Part shown: in pieces, positions 8,474 through 16,954 of the stretch
Numbering within the stretch: position 1 is the stretch's first letter
Layout of the letters: each line of letters starts with the position of its first letter
DNA from: Austwickia chelonae NBRC 105200
Lineage (GTDB): Bacteria > Actinomycetota > Actinomycetes > Actinomycetales > Dermatophilaceae
Direction: 5' to 3'
Assembly (NCBI RefSeq): GCF_000298175.1
Contig: NZ_BAGZ01000017.1
Location: 168,083-232,082, forward strand
DNA length: 64,000 nucleotides
Program-made: the position numbers and the translations under genes
The notes under the pieces: model-generated
Told to the model about the DNA's origin: nothing
The model's input: only the letters and a program-made list of their open reading frames with translations
Database searches by the model: none

Positions 8474-10175
8474 GGTTGATGCACTGACGCGTTCCGTCCC
8501 CCGTTCGGTGTGGCACGGCTGGGGTGATCCGACACAGGTGCGACCCCTGGCCCCCGCGGCCTGGACCTTCCTGGGAGAACGGTTGGGAGCGGAACCCCAG
8601 GCCGTGCCCCGCAAACCGGTGACCATCGGCGAGGTGCGGCTTCCCGAACGTCAGCTGCCCGAACAGGCACGGCTCGAACTGATCGAGATCGTCGGCGGCG
8701 ACCACGTCCGGGAGGACCGTGACAGCCGGGTGTGCCACGCCGGCGGCAAGAGCTGGCCGGACCTCTTCCGCGCCTGGACGGGCGACGGAAGCGCAGCCCC
8801 GGACGCCGTGATCCTGCCCCGGGACGAGGAACAGGTCGGCGCGGTGCTCCAGGTGTGCGCGGACCACCGGATCGCCGTCGTCCCCTTCGGCGGAGGGACG
8901 TCCGTGGTCGGCGGGGTGCAATCGGATCTGACCGGACCGGACACGGACCCCGACGAGCTCTTCACCGGAGTGATCGCCCTGGACCTGCGCAGGCTGGACC
9001 GGATGCTCTCCTACGACCCGATCTCGCGCACCGCGGTCTTCCAGGCGGGCCTGCGCGGACCCGACGTCGAACAGGCCTTGCGCCCACACGGGATGACCTT
9101 CGGGCACTACCCGCAGAGCCACCAGGAGGCCACCTTCGGCGGATACCTGGCGACCAGGTCGGCCGGCCAGGCGTCCACCGGATACGGGCGACCCGACGAA
9201 CACGTGCTGGGACTGACGATGGTGACCCCGACCGGCACCCTGAACCTCGGCGGCCGATCCCCGGCGTCGGCGGCCGGCCCCCGCCTGCAGGACCTGGTCC
9301 TGGGCAGCGAGGGCACCCTCGGGATCATCACCGAGGCCTCGGTACGCGTACACCCGATGCCCACGGTGAAACGTCATGCCACCTGGGTCTTCGAGTCCTA
9401 CCAGGCCGGCTGCGACGCCTTACGCGCCCTGGCCCAGGACCTCGGCGAAGGCATCATCGCCGATGTGTGCCGTCTGTCCGACGAGGAGGAGACCGAGGTC
9501 AACCTGAAGCACGCCGGCCGGGCGGGCCAGGCGCTGCTCCGGTACTGCTCACTGCGCGGGATGGAACACCCCGCGCTGCTGATCCTCGTCTGGGAGGGCA
9601 CCGACTCCTCCCTGGTGAAGGCCCGACAGAGTGCCTGCGAGGGGGTACTGCGCAAGACCGGCGGCCGATCGGTGCCCTCGGTGGTGGCCAAGGCCTGGGA
9701 GAAGCACCGCTTCTCCGGCCCCTACACCCGCGACTACCTGCTGGCCCACCGTGTGCTCGCGGACACCCTCGAGACGGCCACGACCTGGGACCGGTTGCCG
9801 GCATTGCACTCCGCGGTCGGCGGGGCCATCCGACACGCCCTGGAACAGGACGGCCGTCGATGCCTGGTCATGTGCCACGTCTCTCACGTCTATGCGGCCG
9901 GAGCCTCGCTGTACTACACCTTCGTCTGCCCCGAGAACGACGACCCGATGGGCCAGTGGCAGGCGGTGAAACAGGCAGCCTGCCAGGCCATCGTGACGAC
10001 CGGTGGCACCATCACCCACCATCACGCCGTCGGACGCGACCACCGCCCTTATGTGGGCGCCGAGTGGGGACAGATCGGGGTGCGCGCGGTGCGCGCCATC
10101 AAACAGGAACTCGACCCGGTAGGAATCCTCAACCCGGGCAAGCTGATTCCCGACGAGGCGAAGGATGTGACGTGA
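8472..10175 (+). CDS. FAD-binding oxidase, alkyl-dihydroxyacetonephosphate synthase-like
   Basis: 567 residues. N-terminal VWHGWGDP is a hallmark of the bacterial AGPS-like flavoproteins. The PCMH/VAO FAD domain has PFGGGTSVVGGVQ (pyrophosphate loop), GYGRPDEHVLGLTMV and GSEGTLGIITEAS. The C-terminal cap carries GTITHHHAVGRDHRPY, matching the His-rich active-site loop of alkyl-DHAP synthase, and ends LDPVGILNPGKLIP. AGPS makes the ether bond of alkyl-DHAP; the bacterial homologues are mostly uncharacterised. ATG 8472 is chosen over GTG 8463. Neither has a ribosome site, so a leaderless mRNA is plausible. It overlaps the kinase gene by 4 bp (GTGA). Confidence 0.82.
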   Translation: MVDALTRSVPRSVWHGWGDPTQVRPLAPAAWTFLGERLGAEPQAVPRKPVTIGEVRLPERQLPEQARLELIEIVGGDHVREDRDSRVCHAGGKSWPDLFRAWTGDGSAAPDAVILPRDEEQVGAVLQVCADHRIAVVPFGGGTSVVGGVQSDLTGPDTDPDELFTGVIALDLRRLDRMLSYDPISRTAVFQAGLRGPDVEQALRPHGMTFGHYPQSHQEATFGGYLATRSAGQASTGYGRPDEHVLGLTMVTPTGTLNLGGRSPASAAGPRLQDLVLGSEGTLGIITEASVRVHPMPTVKRHATWVFESYQAGCDALRALAQDLGEGIIADVCRLSDEEETEVNLKHAGRAGQALLRYCSLRGMEHPALLILVWEGTDSSLVKARQSACEGVLRKTGGRSVPSVVAKAWEKHRFSGPYTRDYLLAHRVLADTLETATTWDRLPALHSAVGGAIRHALEQDGRRCLVMCHVSHVYAAGASLYYTFVCPENDDPMGQWQAVKQAACQAIVTTGGTITHHHAVGRDHRPYVGAEWGQIGVRAVRAIKQELDPVGILNPGKLIPDEAKDVT

Positions 10176-11026
10176 CACGAAGAGCGGTACTGGTGACCAA
10201 TCCCACGTCCGGCGGCGGACGTGGGATGCGGTACCGGGAGCGAGTGAACGACGCGCTGACCGCCAACGGCTGGCGAGTCCGATCGGTGTGCAGCAAGAAC
10301 GCCGACGACGCCGTCCGGATCGGTGCGGAGGCCGACCCCCAGGAATGCGTGGTCAGCCTCGGCGGGGACGGCATGCACGCCCTGGTGGCCCGCGGCGTCG
10401 CGCGGAGCGGGGCACTGCTGGCCGCGCTGCCGGGTGGTCGGGGCAACGACTTCGTCCGGGCCACCGGCCAGCCCCTGGACCCGGTGGCGGCCGCGCTCGC
10501 GCTCTCCTCGGCGGGCGAACATCGGGTCGACCTGGGGGAGGCCGATGGCACCCCTTTTCTCGGGGTCGTCAGCATCGGTTACTCGGCCTTGGCCTCGCAG
10601 GTCGCGGCCGAGTCCCGGGTGCGTGGACCGGGTGTCTACCATGTGGCCGCGGTCCGGGCTTTCTTCGGCGTGCCTCGGGCGGAGTACGTCCTGTCGGTGG
10701 ACGGGGTGGAGCGCCGTTGGTCGGGTTTCGAGCTGGCGGTAGGTCTGTCCGGGTGGTACGGCGGCGGCCTGCAGGTCTGCCCCGAGGCGCGGATCGACGA
10801 CGGACTGCTCGACGTCACCATGGTGGCCGGGGCCCGGCGTCATTTCCTGCCTCTGCTGCGACGGATGTTCTCGGGCAGCCACGTGGAGTTGCCTTCGGTG
10901 GAGACCTTCCGGGCTGAGCAGGTGCGGGTGAACGGGGAGGGCGAGGTCTACGCGGACGGTGACCGCCTGGGTGTCCTGCCCGTCGACATCAACGTGAGGC
11001 CCGGGGCCCTGCGGCTGCTCGTGTGA
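10172..11026 (+). CDS. Diacylglycerol kinase-family lipid kinase
   Basis: 284 residues from GTG. Motifs: VTNPTSGGGRG near the N-terminus (nucleotide/phosphate loop), VSLGGDGMHALVARG (the GGDG catalytic motif, here in a variant context), and ALPGGRGNDFVRATG. The C-terminal beta-sandwich ends with VNGEGEVYADGDRLGVLPVD, matching the GE-DGD motif of DagK/YegS enzymes. Members phosphorylate diacylglycerol or other lipids with ATP at the membrane face. Translationally coupled to the AGPS-like gene, as Rv2251-Rv2252 are in mycobacteria. A role in phospholipid or ether-lipid precursor supply is likely, but the substrate is not proven. Confidence 0.85.
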   Translation: MTRRAVLVTNPTSGGGRGMRYRERVNDALTANGWRVRSVCSKNADDAVRIGAEADPQECVVSLGGDGMHALVARGVARSGALLAALPGGRGNDFVRATGQPLDPVAAALALSSAGEHRVDLGEADGTPFLGVVSIGYSALASQVAAESRVRGPGVYHVAAVRAFFGVPRAEYVLSVDGVERRWSGFELAVGLSGWYGGGLQVCPEARIDDGLLDVTMVAGARRHFLPLLRRMFSGSHVELPSVETFRAEQVRVNGEGEVYADGDRLGVLPVDINVRPGALRLLV

Positions 11027-11043
11027 GAGCTTGCTGCCGAGGG

Positions 11044-11060
11044 CCCCGGGCCTACCGGGG
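11044..11060. terminator. Short hairpin between convergent dagK-like and dedA genes
   Basis: CCCCGG (11044-11049) pairs with CCGGGG (11055-11060) over a 5-nt loop. It sits in the 54-bp gap between two convergent genes. Confidence 0.45.
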
Positions 11061-11080
11061 TGTGTACGGGACGGGTCGAT

Positions 11081-11758
11081 TCAGTGGTGACGTGCCTCGA
11101 GGGAGTCGGCGACGGCCTCGGTGGTCTCGGCGACGATGGCCTTGGTGCGCCGCTTGTGCATCACGTATTCGAAGACCATCGGCAGCACCGAGACGAAGAC
11201 GATCAGCAGGACGGCTGCTTCGAGGTTGTCGTGGACGAAGGAGATGTTGCCGAGGAAGTACCCGAGCAGGGTGATGCCGGTCGCCCACAGGATGGCGCCG
11301 ACGAAGCTCCAGGTGAAGAAGCGTTTGCGGTCCATCCGGCCGACGCCGGCGACGACGGTGATGAAGGTCCGTACGATCGGCACGAAACGCCCGATGACCA
11401 GGGCTTTGTTGCCGTGTTTGTCGAAGAATTCGATGGTCTGGTCGAAGTATTTCTTCTTGAGGAAGCGTCCGTCACGTTTGTAGAGGGGCTCGCCGATGGC
11501 GCGTCCGATCTCGTAACCGACGACATTGCCCAGGAAGGCGGCCGCGGACAGGATGACGCAGGCCATCACGATCGACATGTGGACGTCGCCGCGTTTGATG
11601 AACAGGCCGACGCTGAAGAGCAGCGAGTCGCCGGGCAGGATCGGGAAGAGCAGGCCGCATTCGATGAAGACGATGACGACGCTGGCCCAGAAGAACTGGG
11701 TCCCGAACTGATTCAACAGGAACTGGGGGTCCATCCATTCGGGACCGAGAGCAGGCAT
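11081..11758 (-). CDS. DedA-family membrane protein
   Basis: 225 residues and several membrane segments. Family motifs are clear: FIECGLLFPILPGDSLLF near residue 33-50, the long conserved GNVVGYEIGRAIG, then GRFVPIVRTF with the essential Arg residues, and GAILWATGITLLGYFLG. DedA proteins are undecaprenyl-phosphate or phospholipid transport/flippase-type proteins supporting envelope homeostasis. The C-terminal tail (KRRTKAIVAETTEAVADSLEARHH) is cytosolic and charged. ATG 11758 is used; an adjacent GTG at 11761 is equally possible. The frame stays open far upstream, but that part is antisense to the methyltransferase gene. Confidence 0.88.
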   Translation of the reverse strand: MPALGPEWMDPQFLLNQFGTQFFWASVVIVFIECGLLFPILPGDSLLFSVGLFIKRGDVHMSIVMACVILSAAAFLGNVVGYEIGRAIGEPLYKRDGRFLKKKYFDQTIEFFDKHGNKALVIGRFVPIVRTFITVVAGVGRMDRKRFFTWSFVGAILWATGITLLGYFLGNISFVHDNLEAAVLLIVFVSVLPMVFEYVMHKRRTKAIVAETTEAVADSLEARHH

Positions 11759-11877
11759 CACGTAATCCAGGCTACCGGGGGCTTCCTGAGATTCTGCTGG
11801 GGGTCCGCCGTGAGAGACGTGGGTGATATGTCCTTTTCGTGCGGGAGGCACCCGGGAGGGATGCCGCTCCGGACACC

Positions 11878-11893
11878 TAGGATGTGCGCTGTG
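11878..11893 (+). promoter_or_regulatory. Putative -10 box with leaderless start (methyltransferase)
   Basis: TAGGAT (11878-11883), 7 nt, then GTG at 11891. This spacing favours GTG 11891 over the overlapping in-frame ATG at 11882, which lies inside the box. Confidence 0.5.
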
Positions 11894-12595
11894 AACAGCG
11901 ATGACGTGGCGGCCCGGGGCGATACTCCGACAGTGGCTCCGGCCTCGGGCGGGCGGACCGTCGGCGTCGGCCCGTGGCCAGGGGGTGAGACGGCGTGGCC
12001 CCGCGATGAGACAGGGCAGATCGCACACCCCTACGACCCGCGACTGCTCCTCGAGGGGGACACCCGCAACGTCGAGGACAGATATCGCTACTGGCAGCAC
12101 GAGGCGATCGTCGCCGACCTCGACCGACACCGTCACCCCCTGCACATCGCCGTCGAGAACTGGGAGCACGACTTCAACATCGGTTCGATCATCCGCACCG
12201 CCAATGCGTTCAACGTCGGCGCCTTCCACATCGTCGGCAAACGTCGTTGGAACCGCCGCGGTGCGATGGTCACCGACCGCTACCAGCACGAACACCATCA
12301 CGCCACCGTCGACGACCTGCTCGCCTGGGCGGGAGACCACGGACTGGCCGTCCTGGCGATCGACAACGTGCCCGGGAGTCGTCCGATCGAACTCGCCGAA
12401 TTGCCCCGCCGGTGCGTGATGATCTTCGGCCAGGAGGGCCCCGGTCTCTCCGCGGAAGCCCTCGCCGGAGCCCAGGAGATCCTGCACATCACCCAGTTCG
12501 GGTCCACCCGGTCGATGAATGCCGGAGCCGCGGCCGCGGTGGCCATGCACTCCTGGGTGTGCGCCCATGCGCAGATCCCCGGGGACGGGCGGTGA
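11891..12595 (+). CDS. SPOUT (TrmH/SpoU-family) RNA 2'-O-methyltransferase
   Basis: 234 residues. An N-terminal extension of about 60 residues rich in Gly/Pro precedes the SPOUT domain. Motif 1 is NIGSIIRTANAFNVGAFH, motif 2 is CVMIFGQEGPGLS, and motif 3 is SMNAGAAAAVAMHSW, the trefoil-knot S-adenosylmethionine site. Family members methylate the 2'-hydroxyl of a tRNA or rRNA nucleotide; the target is not evident here. It is convergent to nothing and divergent from dedA across about 130 bp. The start is set by the -10-like TAGGAT 7 nt upstream. Confidence 0.87.
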   Translation: MNSDDVAARGDTPTVAPASGGRTVGVGPWPGGETAWPRDETGQIAHPYDPRLLLEGDTRNVEDRYRYWQHEAIVADLDRHRHPLHIAVENWEHDFNIGSIIRTANAFNVGAFHIVGKRRWNRRGAMVTDRYQHEHHHATVDDLLAWAGDHGLAVLAIDNVPGSRPIELAELPRRCVMIFGQEGPGLSAEALAGAQEILHITQFGSTRSMNAGAAAAVAMHSWVCAHAQIPGDGR

Positions 12596-12658
12596 CCGGT
12601 CGCCGATGCGCGATCTCCTGGCCGAAGACGTCCTGAGGGGTGTCGTCGGGATCCGTGA

Positions 12659-12678
12659 GCCCGGATCCAGATCCGGGC
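12659..12678 (+). terminator. Palindromic hairpin after methyltransferase gene
   Basis: GCCCGGATC (12659-12667) and GATCCGGGC (12670-12678) form a near-perfect inverted repeat, 64 bp after the stop codon, followed by an A-rich stretch. The two-base gap means the inner pairs must open to form a loop. Confidence 0.5.
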
Positions 12679-12834
12679 AAACCCTCCGAAAGGCCCCCTC
12701 CTGCCTGAAAAAACAACTCTTCCTGAGGTTTTCCCGCACATGAAGTGCCTTTTGCAACGCATCATGGACACCACTGCCCCCGGCCGCGACGGCTGGGCGG
12801 TCTCATGTCGGACCCTCGAAGAGGAGGAGTCACC

Positions 12835-14502
12835 GTGCTCATCCGGAGTCGTTCCGGGCGGCTGTCCGCATTTTCCGCCATGGCCCTGTCGGCCTGTCTG
12901 GTCGCCGGGAGCACGGTGTCGGCCGCTGCCTCGCCTGCGCCGGGGACGGCGATGACCTCGCAGGCCAAGACCCCGGTGTCCACCGCTGCCCACATCCCTG
13001 TCGTCGCACCCGCGCTCCCGGCCGGAGCGGGTCCGGCCGAATGCGTGCCCCGCAAGGGCACCGCGCAACGTCCGCCCGGCCCGCGCGCGGACGAAGGGCT
13101 CCTGGGCTACGCGGAACTTCCGCCGGTCGCCGACCAGGCCGCGCTGCCGGGCAAGGTCCATCTGCGCGACGGCCGGTCCGGTTTCAATCGTCGTTTCGAG
13201 TTCGCCCTCCACCAGGGACGACTGGCCACCCGGGCCGTGCAGGGCGACGGTCGTTGGCGGCAGATGCGGGTGCCGCACTGTCTGGACGGGAAGATCGTCA
13301 GCTTCTCGGTGAACGACGACGAACTGGTCGCTGTCGACCGGGCAGGCTGGTTGTACACCCTCGACAACGTGCTCTCCTCCCCTCGGCTGTGGAACTGGAT
13401 GCGAGCCTGGGGCGCGCCCTTCTGGTCGGGGAGCGGGCACCGCACCCCGACTTCCGCAGAGGGCCGTTGGGCCTTGTCGATCCTGGGTAAACACGAGGAC
13501 GTCTCCTTCACCGACCGGATCGGGAATCCCCACGCGGTGGCCTTCGCGAAGGTCACCCAGGTCCTGGTGCTCTCCCCGGACGGCTCCCGGATCACCTATC
13601 TCGACCCCTGGCTGCCCAATGACTACTCCTACGAGGTGGGCTCGCCGATGGGCGGGCGTTTCCGCTCCGAATCCCTCTCCGCCTCGGGATCGACCGTCTT
13701 CGTGACGAACCGTTACGGCGACATGTACACCCGGTTGTACGACTTCGACATCTCCGGCGCGGACCGGGTCTTCTTCCGCTACTCCTGGCAGGATCAGCGG
13801 GGCAAGCCTTCGATCGTGAACCAGCTGGTGGAGAAGCTGAACCTGAAGTACGCCGCGATCCAGCTGCCGGCGCCCGACTGGGTGCGTCAGCCGAAAGTGC
13901 CCGGGGAGATCACCTCCCGGATCTCGATCCACTCCACTGCGGCGGGCTCGCACCACCGCGAGCTGCGGGTGGAGGGGCGCTCGGGCGGACGTACCGGTTA
14001 CTGGCACAAGGCGTTGACCGCGCCGTCCTGGCAGTTCACCCCCACCGGAGAGGCATTGCGGGGGAAGATGTTGGAGAACACTCCGCAGGACCGTTCCCGG
14101 GACACGCTGAGTCCGCCGCAGCCGTACTCCTATGCCGGGACTGCTCGGAAGGCCTTCTCCGGGGACGAGTTCAACTTCGTCTTGAAGAATTTCGACTTCG
14201 CGCAGACCTCGCGACCCGTGGAGGTCACTTATCAGGGGCACCGTATCCCGGTGATCCTGCACAGCTACGACGGGATGCGCCTGTTCCCGCGGGGTGCCGG
14301 GATCGACGGGAAGACCCGCAAGCTGGGTGCTGCCCTGGAGCTGCCGGCGCAGTTGTACGCCGACCCGGAGTCCGCCGGGCCCGGGGTGGCCTCCTTCGTC
14401 CGGGAGATGCTCAAGGGCAAACGCATCCGTGAGGTGACCGTGAAGGTCAACGAGAACGAGCTGAGGATCCCCCAGCTGGGGTTGCGCATGGGGCGCTGCT
14501 GA
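12835..14502 (+). CDS. Exported protein of unknown function, 555 residues
   Basis: I do not recognise the family. GTG 12835 follows a strong GAGGAGGA ribosome site. The N-terminus VLIRSRSGRL plus a hydrophobic run is an export signal. LSAC at residues 18-21 is a possible lipobox, but the hydrophobic stretch continues to an AAAS site, so cleavage by signal peptidase I is equally possible. After a Pro/Ala-rich linker comes a folded region with aromatic beta-rich segments (SVNDDELVAVDRAGWLYTLDN, VLVLSPDGSRITYLDPW, VFVTNRYGDMYTRLYDFD). These resemble repeated blades of a beta-propeller, ending in a charged C-terminus. It stands alone, with a strong bidirectional terminator behind it. Confidence 0.8.
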   Translation: MLIRSRSGRLSAFSAMALSACLVAGSTVSAAASPAPGTAMTSQAKTPVSTAAHIPVVAPALPAGAGPAECVPRKGTAQRPPGPRADEGLLGYAELPPVADQAALPGKVHLRDGRSGFNRRFEFALHQGRLATRAVQGDGRWRQMRVPHCLDGKIVSFSVNDDELVAVDRAGWLYTLDNVLSSPRLWNWMRAWGAPFWSGSGHRTPTSAEGRWALSILGKHEDVSFTDRIGNPHAVAFAKVTQVLVLSPDGSRITYLDPWLPNDYSYEVGSPMGGRFRSESLSASGSTVFVTNRYGDMYTRLYDFDISGADRVFFRYSWQDQRGKPSIVNQLVEKLNLKYAAIQLPAPDWVRQPKVPGEITSRISIHSTAAGSHHRELRVEGRSGGRTGYWHKALTAPSWQFTPTGEALRGKMLENTPQDRSRDTLSPPQPYSYAGTARKAFSGDEFNFVLKNFDFAQTSRPVEVTYQGHRIPVILHSYDGMRLFPRGAGIDGKTRKLGAALELPAQLYADPESAGPGVASFVREMLKGKRIREVTVKVNENELRIPQLGLRMGRC

Positions 14503-14524
14503 CGGACGGTCGGGATCGAAGGGA

Positions 14525-14573
14525 CGGCCGCCGGCCGGTGACCTCTCCGAGGCGGGTCACCGGCCGACGGCCG
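14525..14573. terminator. Strong bidirectional hairpin terminator
   Basis: A 19-position stem (14525-14543 with 14555-14573) with one mismatch and an 11-nt loop lies between the convergent exported-protein and adhP genes. The inner arm is CGGCCGGTGACC. Confidence 0.75.
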
Positions 14574-14606
14574 TGTCGGGCCGTTCGGGGGTCGCGTCGG
14601 AGCCGA

Positions 14607-15626
14607 TCAGTATTCGACGACGACGCGCCCGTCGATGGCGCCTTCCTTCATCTCGGTGAAGATGTCGTTGATCTCCGCGAGGGAGCGCTTGTGCACGCGG
14701 GGACGGACGGCGCCGCGTGCGTAGAAGTCGATCGCCTCGACCATGTCCTGCCGGGTGCCGACGATGGAGCCGCGCACGGTCAGGCCGCGCAGCACGATGT
14801 CGAAGATCGACGCGGGGAAGTCGCCCGGGGGGAGGCCGTTGAAGACGATGGTGCCGCCACGGCGGGTCATGCCGATGGCCTGGCCGAAGGCTGCGGGGTG
14901 CACCGCGGTGACCAGCACGCCGTGGACGCCGCCGGTGTGCTTCTGCACGGCGGCGATCGGGTCCTCGGTGGCGGCGTTGACGGTGAACTCGGCGCCGAAG
15001 TCGCGGGCGAGCTGCAGTTTGTCCTCGGCGATGTCGACGGCGACGACGCGCAGGCCCATCGCGGTGGCGTACTGCACGGCGATGTGACCGAGTCCGCCGA
15101 TGCCGGAGATGGCGACCCACTGTCCGGGCTGGGTGTCGGTCACTTTCAGGCCCTTGTAGACGGTGACCCCGGCGCACAGGATCGGTGCGACCTCGATCGG
15201 GTCGACGCCTTCGGGGAGGCGGGCGGCGAATCGGGCGTCGACCAGCATGTACTCACCGAAGGAGCCGTCGACGGAGTAGCCGCCGTTCTCCTGGCTCTCG
15301 CAGAGGGTCTCCCATCCGGTGCGGCAGTACTCGCAGGTGCCGCAGGCGGACCAGAGCCAGGCGTTGCCGACGAGATCGCCCTCGGCGAGTTCCTCGACGT
15401 CCGGTCCTACGGAGATCACGCGGCCGACGCCCTCGTGACCGGGGATGAACGGGGGAGTGGGTTTGACCGGCCAGTCGCCCATGGCCGCGTGCAGGTCGGT
15501 GTGACAGACGCCGGTGGAGATGTTCTTGACGAGGACCTGTCCCGGGCCGGGCTGCGGCAGGGCGCAGTCCTTGACCTCGAGCGGTGCTCCGAACTCGGTC
15601 ACCACAGCTGCCTGCATGTTCGACAT
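14607..15626 (-). CDS. adhP: Zinc-dependent alcohol dehydrogenase, AdhP type
   Basis: 339 residues of the medium-chain dehydrogenase family. Catalytic zinc ligands are in TGVCHTDLHAAMGDW (Cys) and GHEGVGRV (His). The structural zinc loop CGTCEYCRTGWETLC has all four Cys. The NAD Rossmann motif GIGGLGHIAVQYA lies at about residue 175. The PFIPGHEGVG and LCAGVTVYKGLK stretches are typical of bacterial AdhP/AdhA ethanol dehydrogenases interconverting primary alcohols and aldehydes. The start at 15626 has GGAAA upstream; a longer frame lacks support. An inverted repeat at 15731-15749 upstream may be its operator. Confidence 0.9.
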   Translation of the reverse strand: MSNMQAAVVTEFGAPLEVKDCALPQPGPGQVLVKNISTGVCHTDLHAAMGDWPVKPTPPFIPGHEGVGRVISVGPDVEELAEGDLVGNAWLWSACGTCEYCRTGWETLCESQENGGYSVDGSFGEYMLVDARFAARLPEGVDPIEVAPILCAGVTVYKGLKVTDTQPGQWVAISGIGGLGHIAVQYATAMGLRVVAVDIAEDKLQLARDFGAEFTVNAATEDPIAAVQKHTGGVHGVLVTAVHPAAFGQAIGMTRRGGTIVFNGLPPGDFPASIFDIVLRGLTVRGSIVGTRQDMVEAIDFYARGAVRPRVHKRSLAEINDIFTEMKEGAIDGRVVVEY

Positions 15627-15730
15627 GATCTGGATTTCCTTTCCCGGGCTGAGGGGCGTGGACGGCCGGGGTGCCGCCACCGCCACGTGGATTCACACCG
15701 AATGCTCCAGTGAAAATCTGTAATCCTACT

Positions 15731-15749
15731 GTGTCAGGCGTTCTGGCAC
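15731..15749 (-). promoter_or_regulatory. Inverted repeat upstream of adhP
   Basis: GTGTCAG and CTGGCAC (6 of 7 matched) flank GCGTT in the roughly 300-bp gap between divergent adhP and fba. Read on the minus strand, TGACAC and TAGGAT lie close by and could be promoter elements. Regulator unknown. Nothing else was recognised in the gap apart from the fba ribosome site. Confidence 0.35.
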
Positions 15750-15931
15750 TAAGTAATTCGGGGTCCGCTCTATCGACCTTCATAGGCGGTGACATGGGCT
15801 GATGTGTCCTCGGTGAGAAGGGGGACACGTCCCGGGGCGGTGATCCGGCTTCCGAAGCGGACTAGGCTTGGCCCCAGTACCGGTCGTGCATCCGGGCCCG
15901 ACCGCATCCCCGCGACGAGAAGGAGCCTTTC

Positions 15932-16954
15932 GTGCCTATCGCAACCCCTGAGGTCTACGCAGACATGCTCGACCGGGCGAAGGCGGGATCCTTCGCCTAC
16001 CCGGCCATCAACGTGTCCTCCTCCCAGACGCTGAACGCCGCCATCCGCGGCTTCGCCGAGGCCGGTTCGGACGGCATCATCCAGGTCTCCACCGGTGGTG
16101 GCGAGTACCTCTCCGGCCCGACCATCAAGAACATGGTCACCGGGTCGCTGGCTCTGGCCGCCTATGCGCACGAGGTCGCGAAGAACTACGACGTCAACAT
16201 CGCGCTGCACACCGACCACTGCCCCAAGGACAAACTGGACGGCTTCGTCCGCCCGCTGCTGGCCGCCTCCGCCGAGCAGGTCAAGAAGACCGGCCTGCCG
16301 ATCTTCCAGTCGCACATGTGGGACGGCTCGGCCGTGCCGCTCGACGAGAACCTGGAGATCGCCCGCGAGCTCCTGGCCCTGGCCAAGGCCGCCAACATCA
16401 TCCTCGAGGTCGAGATCGGTGTCGTCGGTGGCGAGGAGGACGGTGTCGCCAACGAGATCAACGACCAGCTGTACACCACCCCCGAGGACGCACTGAAGAC
16501 CGTCGAGGCGCTGGGCCTGGGCGAGAACGGCCGGTACATGGCCGCCCTCACCTTCGGCAACGTCCACGGCGTGTACAAGCCCGGCAATGTGAAGCTCCGC
16601 CCCGAGATCCTCAAGCAGTGCCAGGACGCCGTGAAGGAGAAGCACAACACGGGCGACAAGCCGCTCGACCTGGTCTTCCACGGTGGATCCGGTTCCCTCC
16701 CGCAGGAGATCTCCGACGCCGTCGACTTCGGTGTCGTCAAGATGAACGTCGACACCGACACCCAGTACGCCTTCACCCGCCCCGTCGTGGAGCACATGAT
16801 GAAGAACTACGACGGTGTCCTGAAGATCGACGGTGAGGTCGGCAACAAGAAGCAGTACGACCCCCGCTCCTGGGGCAAGGCTGCCGAGGAAGGCATGGCC
16901 AAGCGCATCGTCGAGGCGTGCGAGAACCTCCGCTCCGCCGGCACCCACAAGTGA
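15932..16954 (+). CDS. fba: Class II fructose-bisphosphate aldolase
   Basis: 340 residues from GTG with AGAAGGAG upstream. Zinc-binding and catalytic motifs: LHTDHCPKD (His ligand and catalytic Asp), EVEIGVVGGEEDGV (Glu ligand), FGNVHGVYKPGNVKL (His), VFHGGSGS (His and phosphate loop) and VKMNVDTDTQYAFT. This is the type A class II enzyme that reversibly cleaves fructose 1,6-bisphosphate into DHAP and glyceraldehyde 3-phosphate in glycolysis and gluconeogenesis. It overlaps the next gene by one ATGA-type junction, so DUF3151 is translationally coupled. Confidence 0.96.
   Translation: MPIATPEVYADMLDRAKAGSFAYPAINVSSSQTLNAAIRGFAEAGSDGIIQVSTGGGEYLSGPTIKNMVTGSLALAAYAHEVAKNYDVNIALHTDHCPKDKLDGFVRPLLAASAEQVKKTGLPIFQSHMWDGSAVPLDENLEIARELLALAKAANIILEVEIGVVGGEEDGVANEINDQLYTTPEDALKTVEALGLGENGRYMAALTFGNVHGVYKPGNVKLRPEILKQCQDAVKEKHNTGDKPLDLVFHGGSGSLPQEISDAVDFGVVKMNVDTDTQYAFTRPVVEHMMKNYDGVLKIDGEVGNKKQYDPRSWGKAAEEGMAKRIVEACENLRSAGTHK

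Noticed and set aside
8732..10171. Long Arg/Pro-rich frame running into the lipid kinase gene
   Set aside because: It is the +1 shadow of the flavoprotein gene; only the part from GTG 10172 has kinase motifs.
11759..12757. Long minus-strand extension upstream of dedA
   Set aside because: It is antisense to the SPOUT methyltransferase gene and has no membrane or DedA features.
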